Below, one piece after another: positions 23,167-31,536 of a stretch of 58,797 nucleotides of DNA. The notes beneath the pieces were generated by a model that did no database searches, had not been told where the DNA came from, and was given only the letters and a program-made list of their open reading frames with translations. A program made the position numbers and the translations under genes. Origin of the DNA: a virus. The stretch lies in the IMG/VR virus record IMGVR_UViG_3300018420_000021, positions 1-58,797 of that record; one strand, written 5' to 3'. The stretch's first letter is position 1. Each line of letters opens with the position of its first letter.

Positions 23167-23613
23167 ATGAAAACTGTATTAACTACAGCGATTTTCTGCT
23201 TGATAGTCTTTGGGCAAGCATTTGCTAGTGAACTAACACATTCATGGTCAAGTCCTACGTTTAGTGGACAAGGATACAGTAGTCATGTATTGACTATTGA
23301 AAACCTAACACATCAACGAAAAAAGGATCTTAAGTCTGCTGAAGAATCTGCCAAGCGTGAAGCAGAACGTGATGCTGAAAATACAAACATAAACAAATTC
23401 CTTAGAAACTTTGAAAGTCGCGTTTATGCTGAATTGAGTAAACAACTTAGTGAGAAACTATTTGGCGAATCAGCTGAAGACAGCGGCACTATCGAAATAA
23501 TGGGAAATACCATTGAGTATAGCAGTGATGGATCAGTTGTAACTATGATTGTAACTGATGCTGATGGAACTACTACTACTCTTACAGTACCACTAAGTGG
23601 ATTTGGGTTTTAA
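23167..23613 (+). CDS. csgF: CsgF-like curli assembly factor
   Basis: 148 residues. Signal peptide MKTVLTTAIFCLIVFGQAFA. Mature start SELTHSWSSPTFSGQGY matches the N-terminal CsgF segment (FxNPxFGGN) that inserts into the CsgG pore. NINKFLRNFESRVYAELSKQL and the C-terminal DADGTTTTLTVPLSGFGF fit the rest of the family. A charged helical insert lies at ~50-75. CsgF sits outside the outer membrane at the CsgG channel and couples secretion to fibre nucleation. One-base overlap with csgG. Confidence 0.8.
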   Translation: MKTVLTTAIFCLIVFGQAFASELTHSWSSPTFSGQGYSSHVLTIENLTHQRKKDLKSAEESAKREAERDAENTNINKFLRNFESRVYAELSKQLSEKLFGESAEDSGTIEIMGNTIEYSSDGSVVTMIVTDADGTTTTLTVPLSGFGF

Positions 23614-24452
23614 TGTTAAAGATTTTAGCAACTATATTATTTGCATTTAGTTTGACTGGGTGTGCAGGTACACTTAGCAAAGTTTCGCCTCCTAGTACTG
23701 CAATTACACCTGTAACCAAAGGACTCAAAGACTTTCCTAAAATTGGCAATGGCAAACCAGTAGTTGTAGCAGTATACAGTTTTACAGATAAAACAGGGCA
23801 ACGCAAGCCTTCAGATTCATTTAGCAATATCAGTACTGCGGTAACTCAAGGTGCAGAAATATATTTAATAAAAGCACTAGATGACCTAGCCGACGGAGGT
23901 TTCTTTGATGTAGTTGAACGTGGAGGAATGGAGAGTCTGGTTAAAGAACGACAGATTATTAGACAAGCAAGAGAAAAGTTTAATCCCGAAAAAGGATTAG
24001 GACCACTTAAATTTGCTGGTGTTATTATAGAAGGTGGTGTTGTAGGATACGACACAAACAAATACACAGGCGGAGTAGGCGCTCGTGTAATGGGAATAGG
24101 CCCACGAACAGAATGGCGTGTAGATGTTGTTACTGTAGGTATTAGAGCAGTAAGTGTTCTAACAGGCGAAGTTTTACTAGCAGTAAGTGCAGAAAAAACA
24201 ATTATAAGCACTGCTACTGCTATTAATGTTTTCAAGTTCTATGATCTTGGAACAAAGGTACTTGAGATTGAGGCAGGTACTTCTACGAATGAACCTGTAA
24301 ACTATGCTGTAAGACAAGCAATAGAATACGGAGTAATTCAAATGGTCAAGGAAGGAAAAAGAAAAGGATACTGGAATTTCGATAGTACAAAGATTCCAGA
24401 AAAATTTATTGAAAAAGAGGACCGTTTAAACATAACAAAAGTTAAAAAATAA
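23613..24452 (+). CDS. csgG: CsgG-like curli secretion channel lipoprotein
   Basis: 279 residues, the usual CsgG length. Lipobox LTGC with the lipidated Cys at 17. Family features in order: VVAVYSFTDKTGQRK, the DLADGGFFDVVERGGMESLVKER segment, GVIIEGGVVGYDTN, GGVGARVMGIG and VTVGIRAVSVLTGEVLLAVSAEKTI (channel strands). It forms a nonameric outer-membrane pore that exports curlin subunits. It stands directly after csgF and before curlin-like genes, which strengthens the call. Confidence 0.9.
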   Translation: MLKILATILFAFSLTGCAGTLSKVSPPSTAITPVTKGLKDFPKIGNGKPVVVAVYSFTDKTGQRKPSDSFSNISTAVTQGAEIYLIKALDDLADGGFFDVVERGGMESLVKERQIIRQAREKFNPEKGLGPLKFAGVIIEGGVVGYDTNKYTGGVGARVMGIGPRTEWRVDVVTVGIRAVSVLTGEVLLAVSAEKTIISTATAINVFKFYDLGTKVLEIEAGTSTNEPVNYAVRQAIEYGVIQMVKEGKRKGYWNFDSTKIPEKFIEKEDRLNITKVKK

Positions 24453-24478
24453 ACGTCACTCTGGGAGGAGCAACTACG

Positions 24479-25183
24479 ATGAGAAGCGTAGTATTAGGAG
24501 GAGCAGTTATTATACTTTCAGCAATGTTAAGTCCAGCATTTGCTGATAACTTGATCTATATGGATCAGTCAGGTAGTAATGCCTCTATTAACATTAATCA
24601 GGACGGTTCAAGTAACCGTGTTGGTGCAAGTGGTGATGACAGCGTCAGTGACGGTGCTACAACCACTATGGACATCGATCAAGTTGGTACAAGCAACGAA
24701 TTAGATTATGATATCTATGGCGATAACGCCAACATTACTTCTAACATAACCGGTAATTCATCAGACGTTGATGTACAGGTTGGTACTACAGGTGGTAGCA
24801 ACGGTGGATCAGACGATGTTAACATTACTATTAACGCAAGTGGCGGTAACTCAAACACAGTTAGTACTAATGTAGGATCAGTTGATAGTGGCGTTGATGA
24901 TGTTGACATTGATGTTGATATTACTGGCGGAAGTAACAGTGTAACAATTACAGAAAATTCAACAGCAACGAGTATTACAGACAAGCTCACAGATGTTGAT
25001 ATTATTGGTAGCACTAACACTGTAACAATTACTAAAAGTGGTGCATCACAGCATGATACCACAATCAATCAAACAGGTTCGAGCAGTACATTTAGCGTGA
25101 ACCAATCAGGAGCGGAAGCGAGTACTGTAGATGTTACAACGTCAGGGTCTAGTTCTAGCGTTACTATTACTGTTACAGATTAA
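24479..25183 (+). CDS. curlin-like amyloid fibre subunit (CsgA/CsgB type)
   Basis: 234 residues. GGGAGGAG lies ahead of the ATG; signal peptide MRSVVLGGAVIILSAMLSPAFA. The mature part is a low-complexity repeat rich in Ser, Asn, Gly, Thr and Asp with recurring IxQxGxxN and SxNxVxI units (MDQSGSNASININQDGSSN, DIDQVGTSN, NQTGSSSTFSVNQSG). This is the curlin repeat that builds an amyloid beta-solenoid. It is longer and more degenerate than E. coli CsgA (151 aa). Predicted substrate of the CsgG channel. Confidence 0.8.
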   Translation: MRSVVLGGAVIILSAMLSPAFADNLIYMDQSGSNASININQDGSSNRVGASGDDSVSDGATTTMDIDQVGTSNELDYDIYGDNANITSNITGNSSDVDVQVGTTGGSNGGSDDVNITINASGGNSNTVSTNVGSVDSGVDDVDIDVDITGGSNSVTITENSTATSITDKLTDVDIIGSTNTVTITKSGASQHDTTINQTGSSSTFSVNQSGAEASTVDVTTSGSSSSVTITVTD

Positions 25184-26219
25184 TTCTGTAACCGTGGCGC
25201 ATGCCGCAGTAGGAAAAGTTGAACAGCAGATAGGAACTGCTGAAGTGTTTCGTGGTGGCGGCAAGAACACCAGCGAAATAGGCTTTGGCATCGAAATGCA
25301 AGATGATGTCAGAACAGGCAACGGTGTTGTAGGTATAGGATTTGAAGATAAAACAAAAGTTCGTGTTGACAAACACTCAAAGTTAGTTATAGATGATTTC
25401 ATCTATGACCCCAAGAAACCTAATGCAAGCAAACTAGGATTAAAAATTGCGCTAGGTACAGTCCGATACGCCAGTGGACTTATTGCTAAACAGAACCAAC
25501 AGTCTGTTAGTATCCGCACTCCCACTGCTTCTATTGGTGTCAGAGGAACAGCATTTAGTATGACCGTGGATGAAATTGGTCGTTCATTGGTCATACTATT
25601 GCCAAATCCAGACGGCTCAGTAGGTGAGATTTCTGTCACCAGTGATATTGGAACTGTAATTATGAATCAAGCATTTCAAGCAACACTAGTAACTGCCACC
25701 GAACGAGCCCCTGTAAAACCAGTAATCTTAGATCTAACAGAAGCACAAATTAATAATCTTTTAATAATCAATCGTCCACGTAAAATTGAAAAAGAATACG
25801 AGACTGATGATCAATCAACCAACATATTAGATTTCAACGAGTTGGATATAGACTTACTGGCTAACAATGAGCTTGAAGAAGAACAGCTAGTATTTACAAG
25901 ACTAGATTTTAACTTATTAGATGTTGATCTACTGGCTAATATACTAGACATTCTGAATCAGAGACTTTACGAAACCGTAGATCGTTTTCCTAAGGATCCA
26001 ATTGTGGCAGGTGCTTATGAACAAGGTAGCACACAGATATTTGGTGGCGATGGAGAAGAATGGGAAATATATAGACAAGTTGATGGGCGTGTTGTAAGCA
26101 TTGTCACTCCTAGTTCACAAGGCACTAGAATAACATTAAATCAGGCAGGAGTACCTGAACTGGTTCTTCATACTACAGAAGGCGGAAATGATTCTCAAAT
26201 TTTTATTACTCAAAATTAG
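25131..26219 (+). CDS. FecR-domain exported protein
   Basis: 362 residues. Signal peptide MLQRQGLVLALLLLLQINSVTVAHA is read in a second frame over the last 53 bases of the curlin gene. Residues ~27-180 hold a FecR-type domain (GKVEQQIGTAEVFRGG, TPTASIGVRGTAFSM). Then comes a region with two related copies (LDFNELDIDLLANN, LDFNLLDVDLLANI) and a C-terminal beta part. FecR domains occur in surface and fibre-related proteins. Probably a periplasmic or surface partner of the fibres. The start has no good ribosome site; coupling is likely. Confidence 0.75.
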   Translation: MLQRQGLVLALLLLLQINSVTVAHAAVGKVEQQIGTAEVFRGGGKNTSEIGFGIEMQDDVRTGNGVVGIGFEDKTKVRVDKHSKLVIDDFIYDPKKPNASKLGLKIALGTVRYASGLIAKQNQQSVSIRTPTASIGVRGTAFSMTVDEIGRSLVILLPNPDGSVGEISVTSDIGTVIMNQAFQATLVTATERAPVKPVILDLTEAQINNLLIINRPRKIEKEYETDDQSTNILDFNELDIDLLANNELEEEQLVFTRLDFNLLDVDLLANILDILNQRLYETVDRFPKDPIVAGAYEQGSTQIFGGDGEEWEIYRQVDGRVVSIVTPSSQGTRITLNQAGVPELVLHTTEGGNDSQIFITQN

Positions 26220-27021
26220 TATCGTGATCTTCGTGGGAGCGGCCCATGCTGATAATATAATTAGTATTGGACAGATCGGCGATAACGTTACGTTAGAATT
26301 AGTTCAAGATGGTAGTAGAAACACTATTACGGGTTTAACCACTACAAGCAAGTTGGATGGCGACAATATGGATGTGTCAATCAAACAATATGGTAACGAT
26401 CACGTCGCGAAGGGTAACGTAGACGGATATGATAATACTCTAAATTCTTATCAGGGCAATGGTCAAGATAATAACACAACCCATGCTGAAGTTATAGGTG
26501 ATTATAATAGTTTAGACGTGCGTCAAGGTAAACACATGGACGGTACAACTGATGATGATGAAACTGGCGACCATGAGGCTTATTGGACTGTAACAGGAGA
26601 TAGTAACACTCTTGTAAGCGCACAAACTGATGTAAACAGAGGTGGAGGCGGCGGCGCCGGTCATTACCTAAATAACACAATTACAGGCGACAGTAATATA
26701 TTAAACCATACTCAAATGGGCAAAGCAGGACATACAGGTTATGTTGATATATCAGGCAGTTCAAATACTGTTGACTTATATCAGAGAGGAAACGGCGGTC
26801 AAAAGACAGCTGATATAGATTTAAGTGGTGACGGTCATTCAGTTGATATAAGTCAACGAGGGAGTAACAGTGCTAGTGCTACTGTTGATCTTACAAATGG
26901 CGGAGGTGGGTATGATTTTACCCTTTCACAAGATGTTACTACAAGTCCTGCAAGTTATAGCTTGACAGGTACATGTGTAACAATATCTGGATGTACAGTA
27001 TCAGTAAATCAAAGCAATTGA
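26188..27021 (+). CDS. second curlin-like fibre subunit
   Basis: 277 residues. The signal peptide MILKFLLLKISIVIFVGAAHA is encoded in another frame over the last 32 bases of the FecR gene. The mature part has repeated curlin units (ISIGQIGDNVTLELVQDGSRN, DSNTLVSAQ, GSSNTVDLYQRGNGG, VDISQRGSN) plus a Gly-rich loop GGGGGAG. It differs enough from the first subunit to be a nucleator or minor subunit, as CsgB is to CsgA. That division is an inference. Confidence 0.75.
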   Translation: MILKFLLLKISIVIFVGAAHADNIISIGQIGDNVTLELVQDGSRNTITGLTTTSKLDGDNMDVSIKQYGNDHVAKGNVDGYDNTLNSYQGNGQDNNTTHAEVIGDYNSLDVRQGKHMDGTTDDDETGDHEAYWTVTGDSNTLVSAQTDVNRGGGGGAGHYLNNTITGDSNILNHTQMGKAGHTGYVDISGSSNTVDLYQRGNGGQKTADIDLSGDGHSVDISQRGSNSASATVDLTNGGGGYDFTLSQDVTTSPASYSLTGTCVTISGCTVSVNQSN

Positions 27022-27035
27022 TTGAGGAGGAATCA

Positions 27036-27251
27036 ATGAGTGGAGAATTTAATCAAGACAACTATTATACAGAGAATTATAAAAAAATAATGTTATGCCT
27101 AGGACTTTTTGTGGTATTGGCATGTGCTTATGTAACATTTCTCTATTTTGAATATAGAGTAGAAAATGCTCTCTGGGAAACAGTTTTTATTAGCCCAACA
27201 CATTTTTGGAATCAGGTTCCGGTTTGGGAATGGAAATCTGTATTCAACTAA
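27036..27251 (+). CDS. single-pass membrane protein, 71 aa
   Basis: MSGEFNQDNYYTENYKK, with GAGGAGG upstream. One membrane helix (IMLCLGLFVVLACAYVTFLYF) and a Trp-rich outer end (FWNQVPVWEWKSVFN). It lies between the fibre genes and the cyclase, and may link them. No family recognised. Confidence 0.65.
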   Translation: MSGEFNQDNYYTENYKKIMLCLGLFVVLACAYVTFLYFEYRVENALWETVFISPTHFWNQVPVWEWKSVFN

Positions 27252-27254
27252 ATA
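27247..27254 (+). promoter_or_regulatory. late-promoter-like box ACTAAATA before the cyclase
   Basis: ACTAAATA, six bases, ATG at 27261 (a GTG at 27258 is in frame). No ribosome site. Fits the short-spacing pattern, with a weaker box. Confidence 0.3.
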
Positions 27255-27260
27255 TGTGTG

Positions 27261-29333
27261 ATGGGAAAACTTCTAACTAGCACATGGGTTGCATTGTTAA
27301 CTCTATTAATCTTAGTAACACTTCGTGTCTGGGATCCTACACCTGTTGAAACACTGAGATTAAAAGGCTTTGATTATCTTCAAAGCACAGAACAAAAATC
27401 ACAAAGCAAAGATATTGTACTACTAGACATTGGTGAACCCAGTCTAGAGGCATTTGGTCAGTGGCCCTGGCCCAGAGATTATTTTGCAAACATAATGATG
27501 AAGTTGCGTGAGAACGGCGCACAACTTATTACGTTTGTAGTATTTTTTCCAGAACAAGATCGCATGGGCCAAGATCAGGTATTTGCAGATATACTAGCAC
27601 AAGATCCATACACCATGCTAGCACAAACAGCAACGGATCGTGCGCTCAAAACTCATGGTAAACACATTGCCGCAAATTGGATAGGCGACGATCCCAAACC
27701 TTGGTTATACAACTGGCCCGGTCTAGTAAAGAACATTGACTTATTAGAAAATGCTGCCAAAGGTGTTGGTATGGTTGCAGTAGCACCTGAAGTAGATAAT
27801 CTTGTTAGACGTTTGCCATTGGTGGTAAGAATTGCAGATCAAATATATCCTAACCTTGCTATTGAGTTTATACGTGTAGCTACAGGTGATCCTGGTTACC
27901 AGATTAAAACAGGCCCTAGTGGTGTTCAGGCGGTTAGAGTGCCTGGATTTAATATTGTTAAAACTGATCCTCATAGTAGAATGTGGATTGACTACAACAA
28001 AACATTTGATAGAGTTGAAGTATCCGACGAAGACTGGAGCAGAGTTAATGGCAAGCATGTGTTCATTGGAACTACAGCCGCTGGACTTGCTAACTTTATT
28101 AGTACTCCAAATGGTCTTGTATATCCACATGAAATACAAGCGAGCTTAGTTCAAACAATCCTAGATGGAACCTTTATACAACGACAAGACTTTATGAACA
28201 CACTGGAAGCAATAGTGTTTGCGGTGTTTGGTGTTATACTCTTGTTGGTTGTACCTCGTACAAGTGTCTTACTCACAGTACCGGTATTAGTATTATATCT
28301 AGGTGGTGTAGCAGGATATACTTGGTACGAATGGACAGGCAGTAAAAATCTAGTAGATGCTACATTCCCAATGGCGGCAGGCTTTTTACTATTTGCTCAT
28401 CTCATATACAATAACTTTGCAAGAGAATTCCGTCAGAAGATGGAGATTAAAAAGCAGTTTGCAGGATACTGTTCACCCGAAGTTGTTAAAATATTACAGA
28501 CAAATCCAGACCTAATCAAGAAAGGCGTAAAGAAAGATGTAAGTGTTATGTTTAGTGACTTGCGTGGCTTTACTCCTATTGGTGAACACTATGGCAATGA
28601 TGTCAAAGGACTAGGCGATTATATGAATGGGTACATGGATTCAATTACTAAACCTATTCTTGATAAAAACGGTATGGTTATCAAATATGTTGGTGACGCT
28701 AGTATGCACATTCATGGTGCTCCTATAGACGATCCTAATCATGCTCATACTTGTGTGGGCGTAGGACTACAAATGATCGATGCTGTTGAAAAATATAGTG
28801 CAGAAATGCAAGCAAAAGGATTACCCAAAGCAGAGATGGGTTTTGGTATTAACACTGGTGAAGGCTTTATTGGTGAAATGGGATCTAGTGCCAGACACAG
28901 TTATGACATACTAGGCGATATGGTTAGCACAGCCGCACGTTTAGAAGCACGTTGTAAAGCATATGGTGTATTGTGTATTATTGGTGCAGAAACATACAAG
29001 CGTACAAGTAACGACTTTTTCTACTTGTTTTTAGATAATCTACAACCCAAAGGCAAAAGCACTCCGGACTTTATCTATACAGCGTTAAGCACATCAGAGT
29101 ATATGCTGAAAAACACAAACTGGTGTGTTGCAGAAAATCAACACAACAAGATGCATGAATACTATAAAAACCAACAGTTTGATCATGCTATTAGATTGTG
29201 TAATGCTTTACGTGGTGAGTTCAATGGTAAGATGGACAAGTATTATGACATCTGGATTGAACGCTGTGAACTAATGAAGACTCAGGACCTGCCTAAAGAC
29301 TGGAATGGCGCATTTGTTGCGACCGAGAAATAA
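27261..29333 (+). CDS. CHASE2-domain adenylate/guanylate cyclase
   Basis: 691 residues. An N-terminal membrane helix (TWVALLTLLILVTL) is followed by a CHASE2 sensor (~30-310: DYLQSTEQ, DIVLLDIGEPSLEAFGQWPWPRD, VFIGTTAAGLANFISTP). Three membrane helices follow (~315-390), then a class III cyclase domain with metal-binding VMFSDLRGFT and KYVGDASM, and FGINTGEGFIGEMG. It would sense a periplasmic signal and make cAMP or cGMP in the host cytoplasm. It follows the curli module. Confidence 0.9.
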   Translation: MGKLLTSTWVALLTLLILVTLRVWDPTPVETLRLKGFDYLQSTEQKSQSKDIVLLDIGEPSLEAFGQWPWPRDYFANIMMKLRENGAQLITFVVFFPEQDRMGQDQVFADILAQDPYTMLAQTATDRALKTHGKHIAANWIGDDPKPWLYNWPGLVKNIDLLENAAKGVGMVAVAPEVDNLVRRLPLVVRIADQIYPNLAIEFIRVATGDPGYQIKTGPSGVQAVRVPGFNIVKTDPHSRMWIDYNKTFDRVEVSDEDWSRVNGKHVFIGTTAAGLANFISTPNGLVYPHEIQASLVQTILDGTFIQRQDFMNTLEAIVFAVFGVILLLVVPRTSVLLTVPVLVLYLGGVAGYTWYEWTGSKNLVDATFPMAAGFLLFAHLIYNNFAREFRQKMEIKKQFAGYCSPEVVKILQTNPDLIKKGVKKDVSVMFSDLRGFTPIGEHYGNDVKGLGDYMNGYMDSITKPILDKNGMVIKYVGDASMHIHGAPIDDPNHAHTCVGVGLQMIDAVEKYSAEMQAKGLPKAEMGFGINTGEGFIGEMGSSARHSYDILGDMVSTAARLEARCKAYGVLCIIGAETYKRTSNDFFYLFLDNLQPKGKSTPDFIYTALSTSEYMLKNTNWCVAENQHNKMHEYYKNQQFDHAIRLCNALRGEFNGKMDKYYDIWIERCELMKTQDLPKDWNGAFVATEK

Positions 29334-29336
29334 TAA

Positions 29337-29489
29337 CTATATAGCTAGTCCAAAAAACATTCCAAACCATAACCCTACAACTAATCCTCCACAAAGTGCA
29401 ACAATTATATCCACACCTTTGTATTGATAAGGAAATTGTTTTTTAATCTGATCCCATTGTCTTTTTTCTGCTTCGTTTAGATACCTCAT
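29337..29489 (-). CDS. small membrane protein, 50 aa
   Basis: MRYLNEAEKRQWDQIKKQFP..., with AAGGAGG upstream inside the preceding minus-strand gene, which it overlaps by 47 bases. One hydrophobic stretch (IIVALCGGLVVGLWFGMFFGLAI) ends the protein. Possibly part of a lysis or membrane cassette. Confidence 0.6.
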   Translation of the reverse strand: MRYLNEAEKRQWDQIKKQFPYQYKGVDIIVALCGGLVVGLWFGMFFGLAI

Positions 29490-29757
29490 CCTTTTCCTCC
29501 TTAAGGTAATCGATTTTGTGTAATTTTTGTTTTTCTTGATATTCTAATATCATATTCAATTTTTGGTTTAGACGTATTAGATCATTGTCTAACATTCTTA
29601 CTCTGTCAATCAATCCAATAAGAGTTTTGTTTGCATCGCCAATAATAGGCTTGACCACAGAGGTGCTCCATTGCCAGACATAATACACAAAATATCCTAG
29701 ACCAACGGCAGCAATAATAGGAAAACCGAAGTCTTTAATCAGTTGTGCTACGTCCAT
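29443..29757 (-). CDS. holin-like membrane protein with coiled coil
   Basis: 104 residues. N-terminal FGFPIIAAVGLGYFVYYVWQW is a membrane segment, followed by a coiled coil (RVRMLDNDLIRLNQKLNMILEYQEKQK) and a basic tail. It is related to the protein at 29967 (VGFPIASACGAGYFVF, then a coiled coil). This plan resembles BhlA/holin-type small phage proteins. A lysis role is inferred; no endolysin is seen nearby. Confidence 0.6.
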   Translation of the reverse strand: MDVAQLIKDFGFPIIAAVGLGYFVYYVWQWSTSVVKPIIGDANKTLIGLIDRVRMLDNDLIRLNQKLNMILEYQEKQKLHKIDYLKEEKDEVSKRSRKKTMGSD

Positions 29758-29963
29758 GACACTTCATCGACTAGTTTTTTAAGACCGTCTGTCTTTCTTA
29801 ACACTCCGTTTTTGTCAACTACAAATACGTCACCGGGTCTATAAAGACAAGTTTCTTTTTGTGTTCCATCTTTTTTGATGCCCATTACTTCTCCGGGCCA
29901 GTCTCCACTCACTGTGAAACTTCCATCTGGAAAACTTTCGATATTATAATCCATCCACAACAT
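29748..29963 (-). CDS. small soluble protein, 71 aa
   Basis: MLWMDYNIESFPDGSFTVSGDWPGEV..., with AGGAGA upstream. A small beta-rich protein between two holin-like genes, overlapping the next start by ten bases. Unknown; an antiholin-like or unrelated role cannot be told. Confidence 0.6.
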   Translation of the reverse strand: MLWMDYNIESFPDGSFTVSGDWPGEVMGIKKDGTQKETCLYRPGDVFVVDKNGVLRKTDGLKKLVDEVSWT

Positions 29964-29966
29964 AAA

Positions 29967-30245
29967 TTAATCTCTCCTTGCGTCGTTTTTGCCATCTGCT
30001 CGTGCAATGCGATCTATATCAGGTCGCACTCCGAAAGCATTACTCATTTGAGTGTCAATACGAATCACGTCGTGATTCATAGTTTGAACACGATTGTCTA
30101 AGGAACCAATGATATTTTTCATACCATTGATACTACCTTCAACAGAACTTAAAATAAATTTTACTGATAAAAATACAAAATAGCCTGCGCCACATGCCGA
30201 GGCGATGGGAAAACCCACTTCGGCTATTAACCCGAAGATTTCCAT
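29967..30245 (-). CDS. holin-like membrane protein with coiled coil
   Basis: 92 residues, with AGGAGGG upstream. IAEVGFPIASACGAGYFVFLSVKFIL is the membrane part, followed by a coiled coil (GSLDNRVQTMNHDVIRIDTQM) and a charged tail. A paralogue of 29443. Small proteins starting in this way are frequent in marine T4-like phages and are often called holin-like. Confidence 0.65.
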   Translation of the reverse strand: MEIFGLIAEVGFPIASACGAGYFVFLSVKFILSSVEGSINGMKNIIGSLDNRVQTMNHDVIRIDTQMSNAFGVRPDIDRIARADGKNDARRD

Positions 30246-30283
30246 ATCTTCGCCCTCCTAACTCTTGCTCCAACAGTATTTAG

Positions 30284-30637
30284 TTAAACAAGTAGTATAA
30301 TTAAGTAGTAGGTGAGATAGTGTAGAATCTGATCAACAGTGGTCAGCCACCACCATTGTTTGCTCTGAGGTACGATTTTTAGATGCTTTACTGCACTGCT
30401 CTTTATAAAATCTATCTGCCAATGAGCTAGCCAATCTAATATACCTGCAATGATTGCAGTAATTGGACCTGTAAAAAAAATAAACGCAACAAAGGTGCCA
30501 ATACCGTGTGGAATATAATGGTATTGGGCTCGTTTACTGCGATAATTGGCTTTAAATAACTGTCCTTGATGCCTCTGCAAGCCTATGTCTACAACTGCAT
30601 GTTTGAGGAGAAGAAACAGTAATAATGTCAGTTCCAT
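30284..30637 (-). CDS. DUF3307-like membrane protein
   Basis: The start MELTLLLFLLLKHAVVDIGLQ is chosen because a GCTAAATA box lies five bases upstream and DUF3307 proteins begin this way. Two upstream in-frame ATGs (30655, 30682) have no ribosome site. 117 residues with hydrophobic segments and the pattern HAVVDIGLQ...HYIPHGIGTF...DWLAHWQIDFIKS...TVDQILHYLTY typical of DUF3307. Function unknown. Confidence 0.65.
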   Translation of the reverse strand: MELTLLLFLLLKHAVVDIGLQRHQGQLFKANYRSKRAQYHYIPHGIGTFVAFIFFTGPITAIIAGILDWLAHWQIDFIKSSAVKHLKIVPQSKQWWWLTTVDQILHYLTYYLIILLV

Positions 30638-30642
30638 ACTGA

Positions 30643-30650
30643 TATTTAGC
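30643..30650 (-). promoter_or_regulatory. late-promoter-like box GCTAAATA
   Basis: GCTAAATA-TCAGT-ATG on the minus strand, five-base spacing as at 3772 and 35427. Confidence 0.4.
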
Positions 30651-30711
30651 GGCATAAGTATTATTACACACAAATACCACACTGATTCGTTTGTTACAAA
30701 TGAGAGGGATC

Positions 30712-31137
30712 ATGAAGTATTGGGTAGAATACATCAAAGCTGGATATGAGCTAGTTATGGAAGCTGAACATATCACAGATATAATGCTAGAACAAGAAGT
30801 TGAACGGCATTTAGTAGAAATGTTTGCTCGCAGTATTGATCGTACAGATATAGGCGATACTCCTGTAGGTGTTGAACTTAAAAGAGCTGTTGCATATCGT
30901 GATCGCAATGGCATACTTAAAATAGCAGACGAATGTTTGCTAATACACAGTTATCCACTACGTAAAAAACGTTGGCCCACTGAGACCTACTATTTGGATC
31001 TAGGTCTAATAGGATACAACTATGCTGAACACGAGCATATGCGTGAACGTGATAACTTTGTAAGTGCCAGTGACATACTCAAGTTTATGTTTACAAGATC
31101 ACTGAGACCGAATCCAAAAAATATTCTTGTTGTGTAA
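30712..31137 (+). CDS. phage protein of unknown function
   Basis: 141 residues from MKYWVEYIKAG, with GAGAGGG upstream. Charged, mixed alpha/beta, with SYPLRKKRWPTETYYLDLGL in the middle. Proteins of this general appearance occur in marine myoviruses, but I cannot name the family. Confidence 0.6.
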   Translation: MKYWVEYIKAGYELVMEAEHITDIMLEQEVERHLVEMFARSIDRTDIGDTPVGVELKRAVAYRDRNGILKIADECLLIHSYPLRKKRWPTETYYLDLGLIGYNYAEHEHMRERDNFVSASDILKFMFTRSLRPNPKNILVV

Positions 31138-31145
31138 TATTCACG

Positions 31146-31153
31146 TATAAGTA
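31146..31153 (+). promoter_or_regulatory. late-promoter box TATAAGTA before tRNA-Thr
   Basis: TATAAGTA 12 bases upstream of the mature tRNA-Thr end, a good distance for a late start at ~31159. Confidence 0.45.
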
Positions 31154-31164
31154 TTCTTGTGAAT

Positions 31165-31240
<76 letters not shown>

Positions 31241-31259
31241 TTTACTGAAAGGGAATAGA

Positions 31260-31448
31260 ATGGAAGTTATTTGGCAAATTCTATTAACAGTGTGTTTAGG
31301 ATCTACCTGTCTTGATCAGGATATCCAACATTTTGATACAAAATTAGAATGTGATAAAACACTTGAACTGTATTTAGAATTACCATCTGACGGAGATTGG
31401 GATACTGTAGAGTATCAATGCAAACCAATTAATTCTGTTTCAATATAA
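31260..31448 (+). CDS. small Cys-containing exported-like protein, 62 aa
   Basis: MEVIWQILLTVCLGSTCLDQDIQHFDTKLECDKTL..., with AAAGGGAA upstream. The short hydrophobic N-terminus could be a signal or anchor, and four Cys (12, 17, 31, 54) could form disulfides. Placed between tRNA genes. Unknown. Confidence 0.5.
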   Translation: MEVIWQILLTVCLGSTCLDQDIQHFDTKLECDKTLELYLELPSDGDWDTVEYQCKPINSVSI

Positions 31449-31451
31449 ATG

Positions 31452-31536
31452 GCCCATGTGGTGGAATTGGTAGACACGCAGGTTTTAGGTACCTGTGCTT
31501 CACAGCGTGGGGGTTCGAGTCCCTCCATGGGCACCA
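31452..31536 (+). tRNA. tRNA-Leu (TAG)
   Basis: Acceptor GCCCATG/CATGGGC, anticodon TAG, long variable arm, T loop TTCGAGT, encoded CCA. Confidence 0.93.

Noticed and set aside
24715-25068. Minus-strand frame (117 codons) inside the first curlin gene
   Set aside because: Low-complexity Leu/Val/Ser sequence that is the complement of the repetitive curlin codons.
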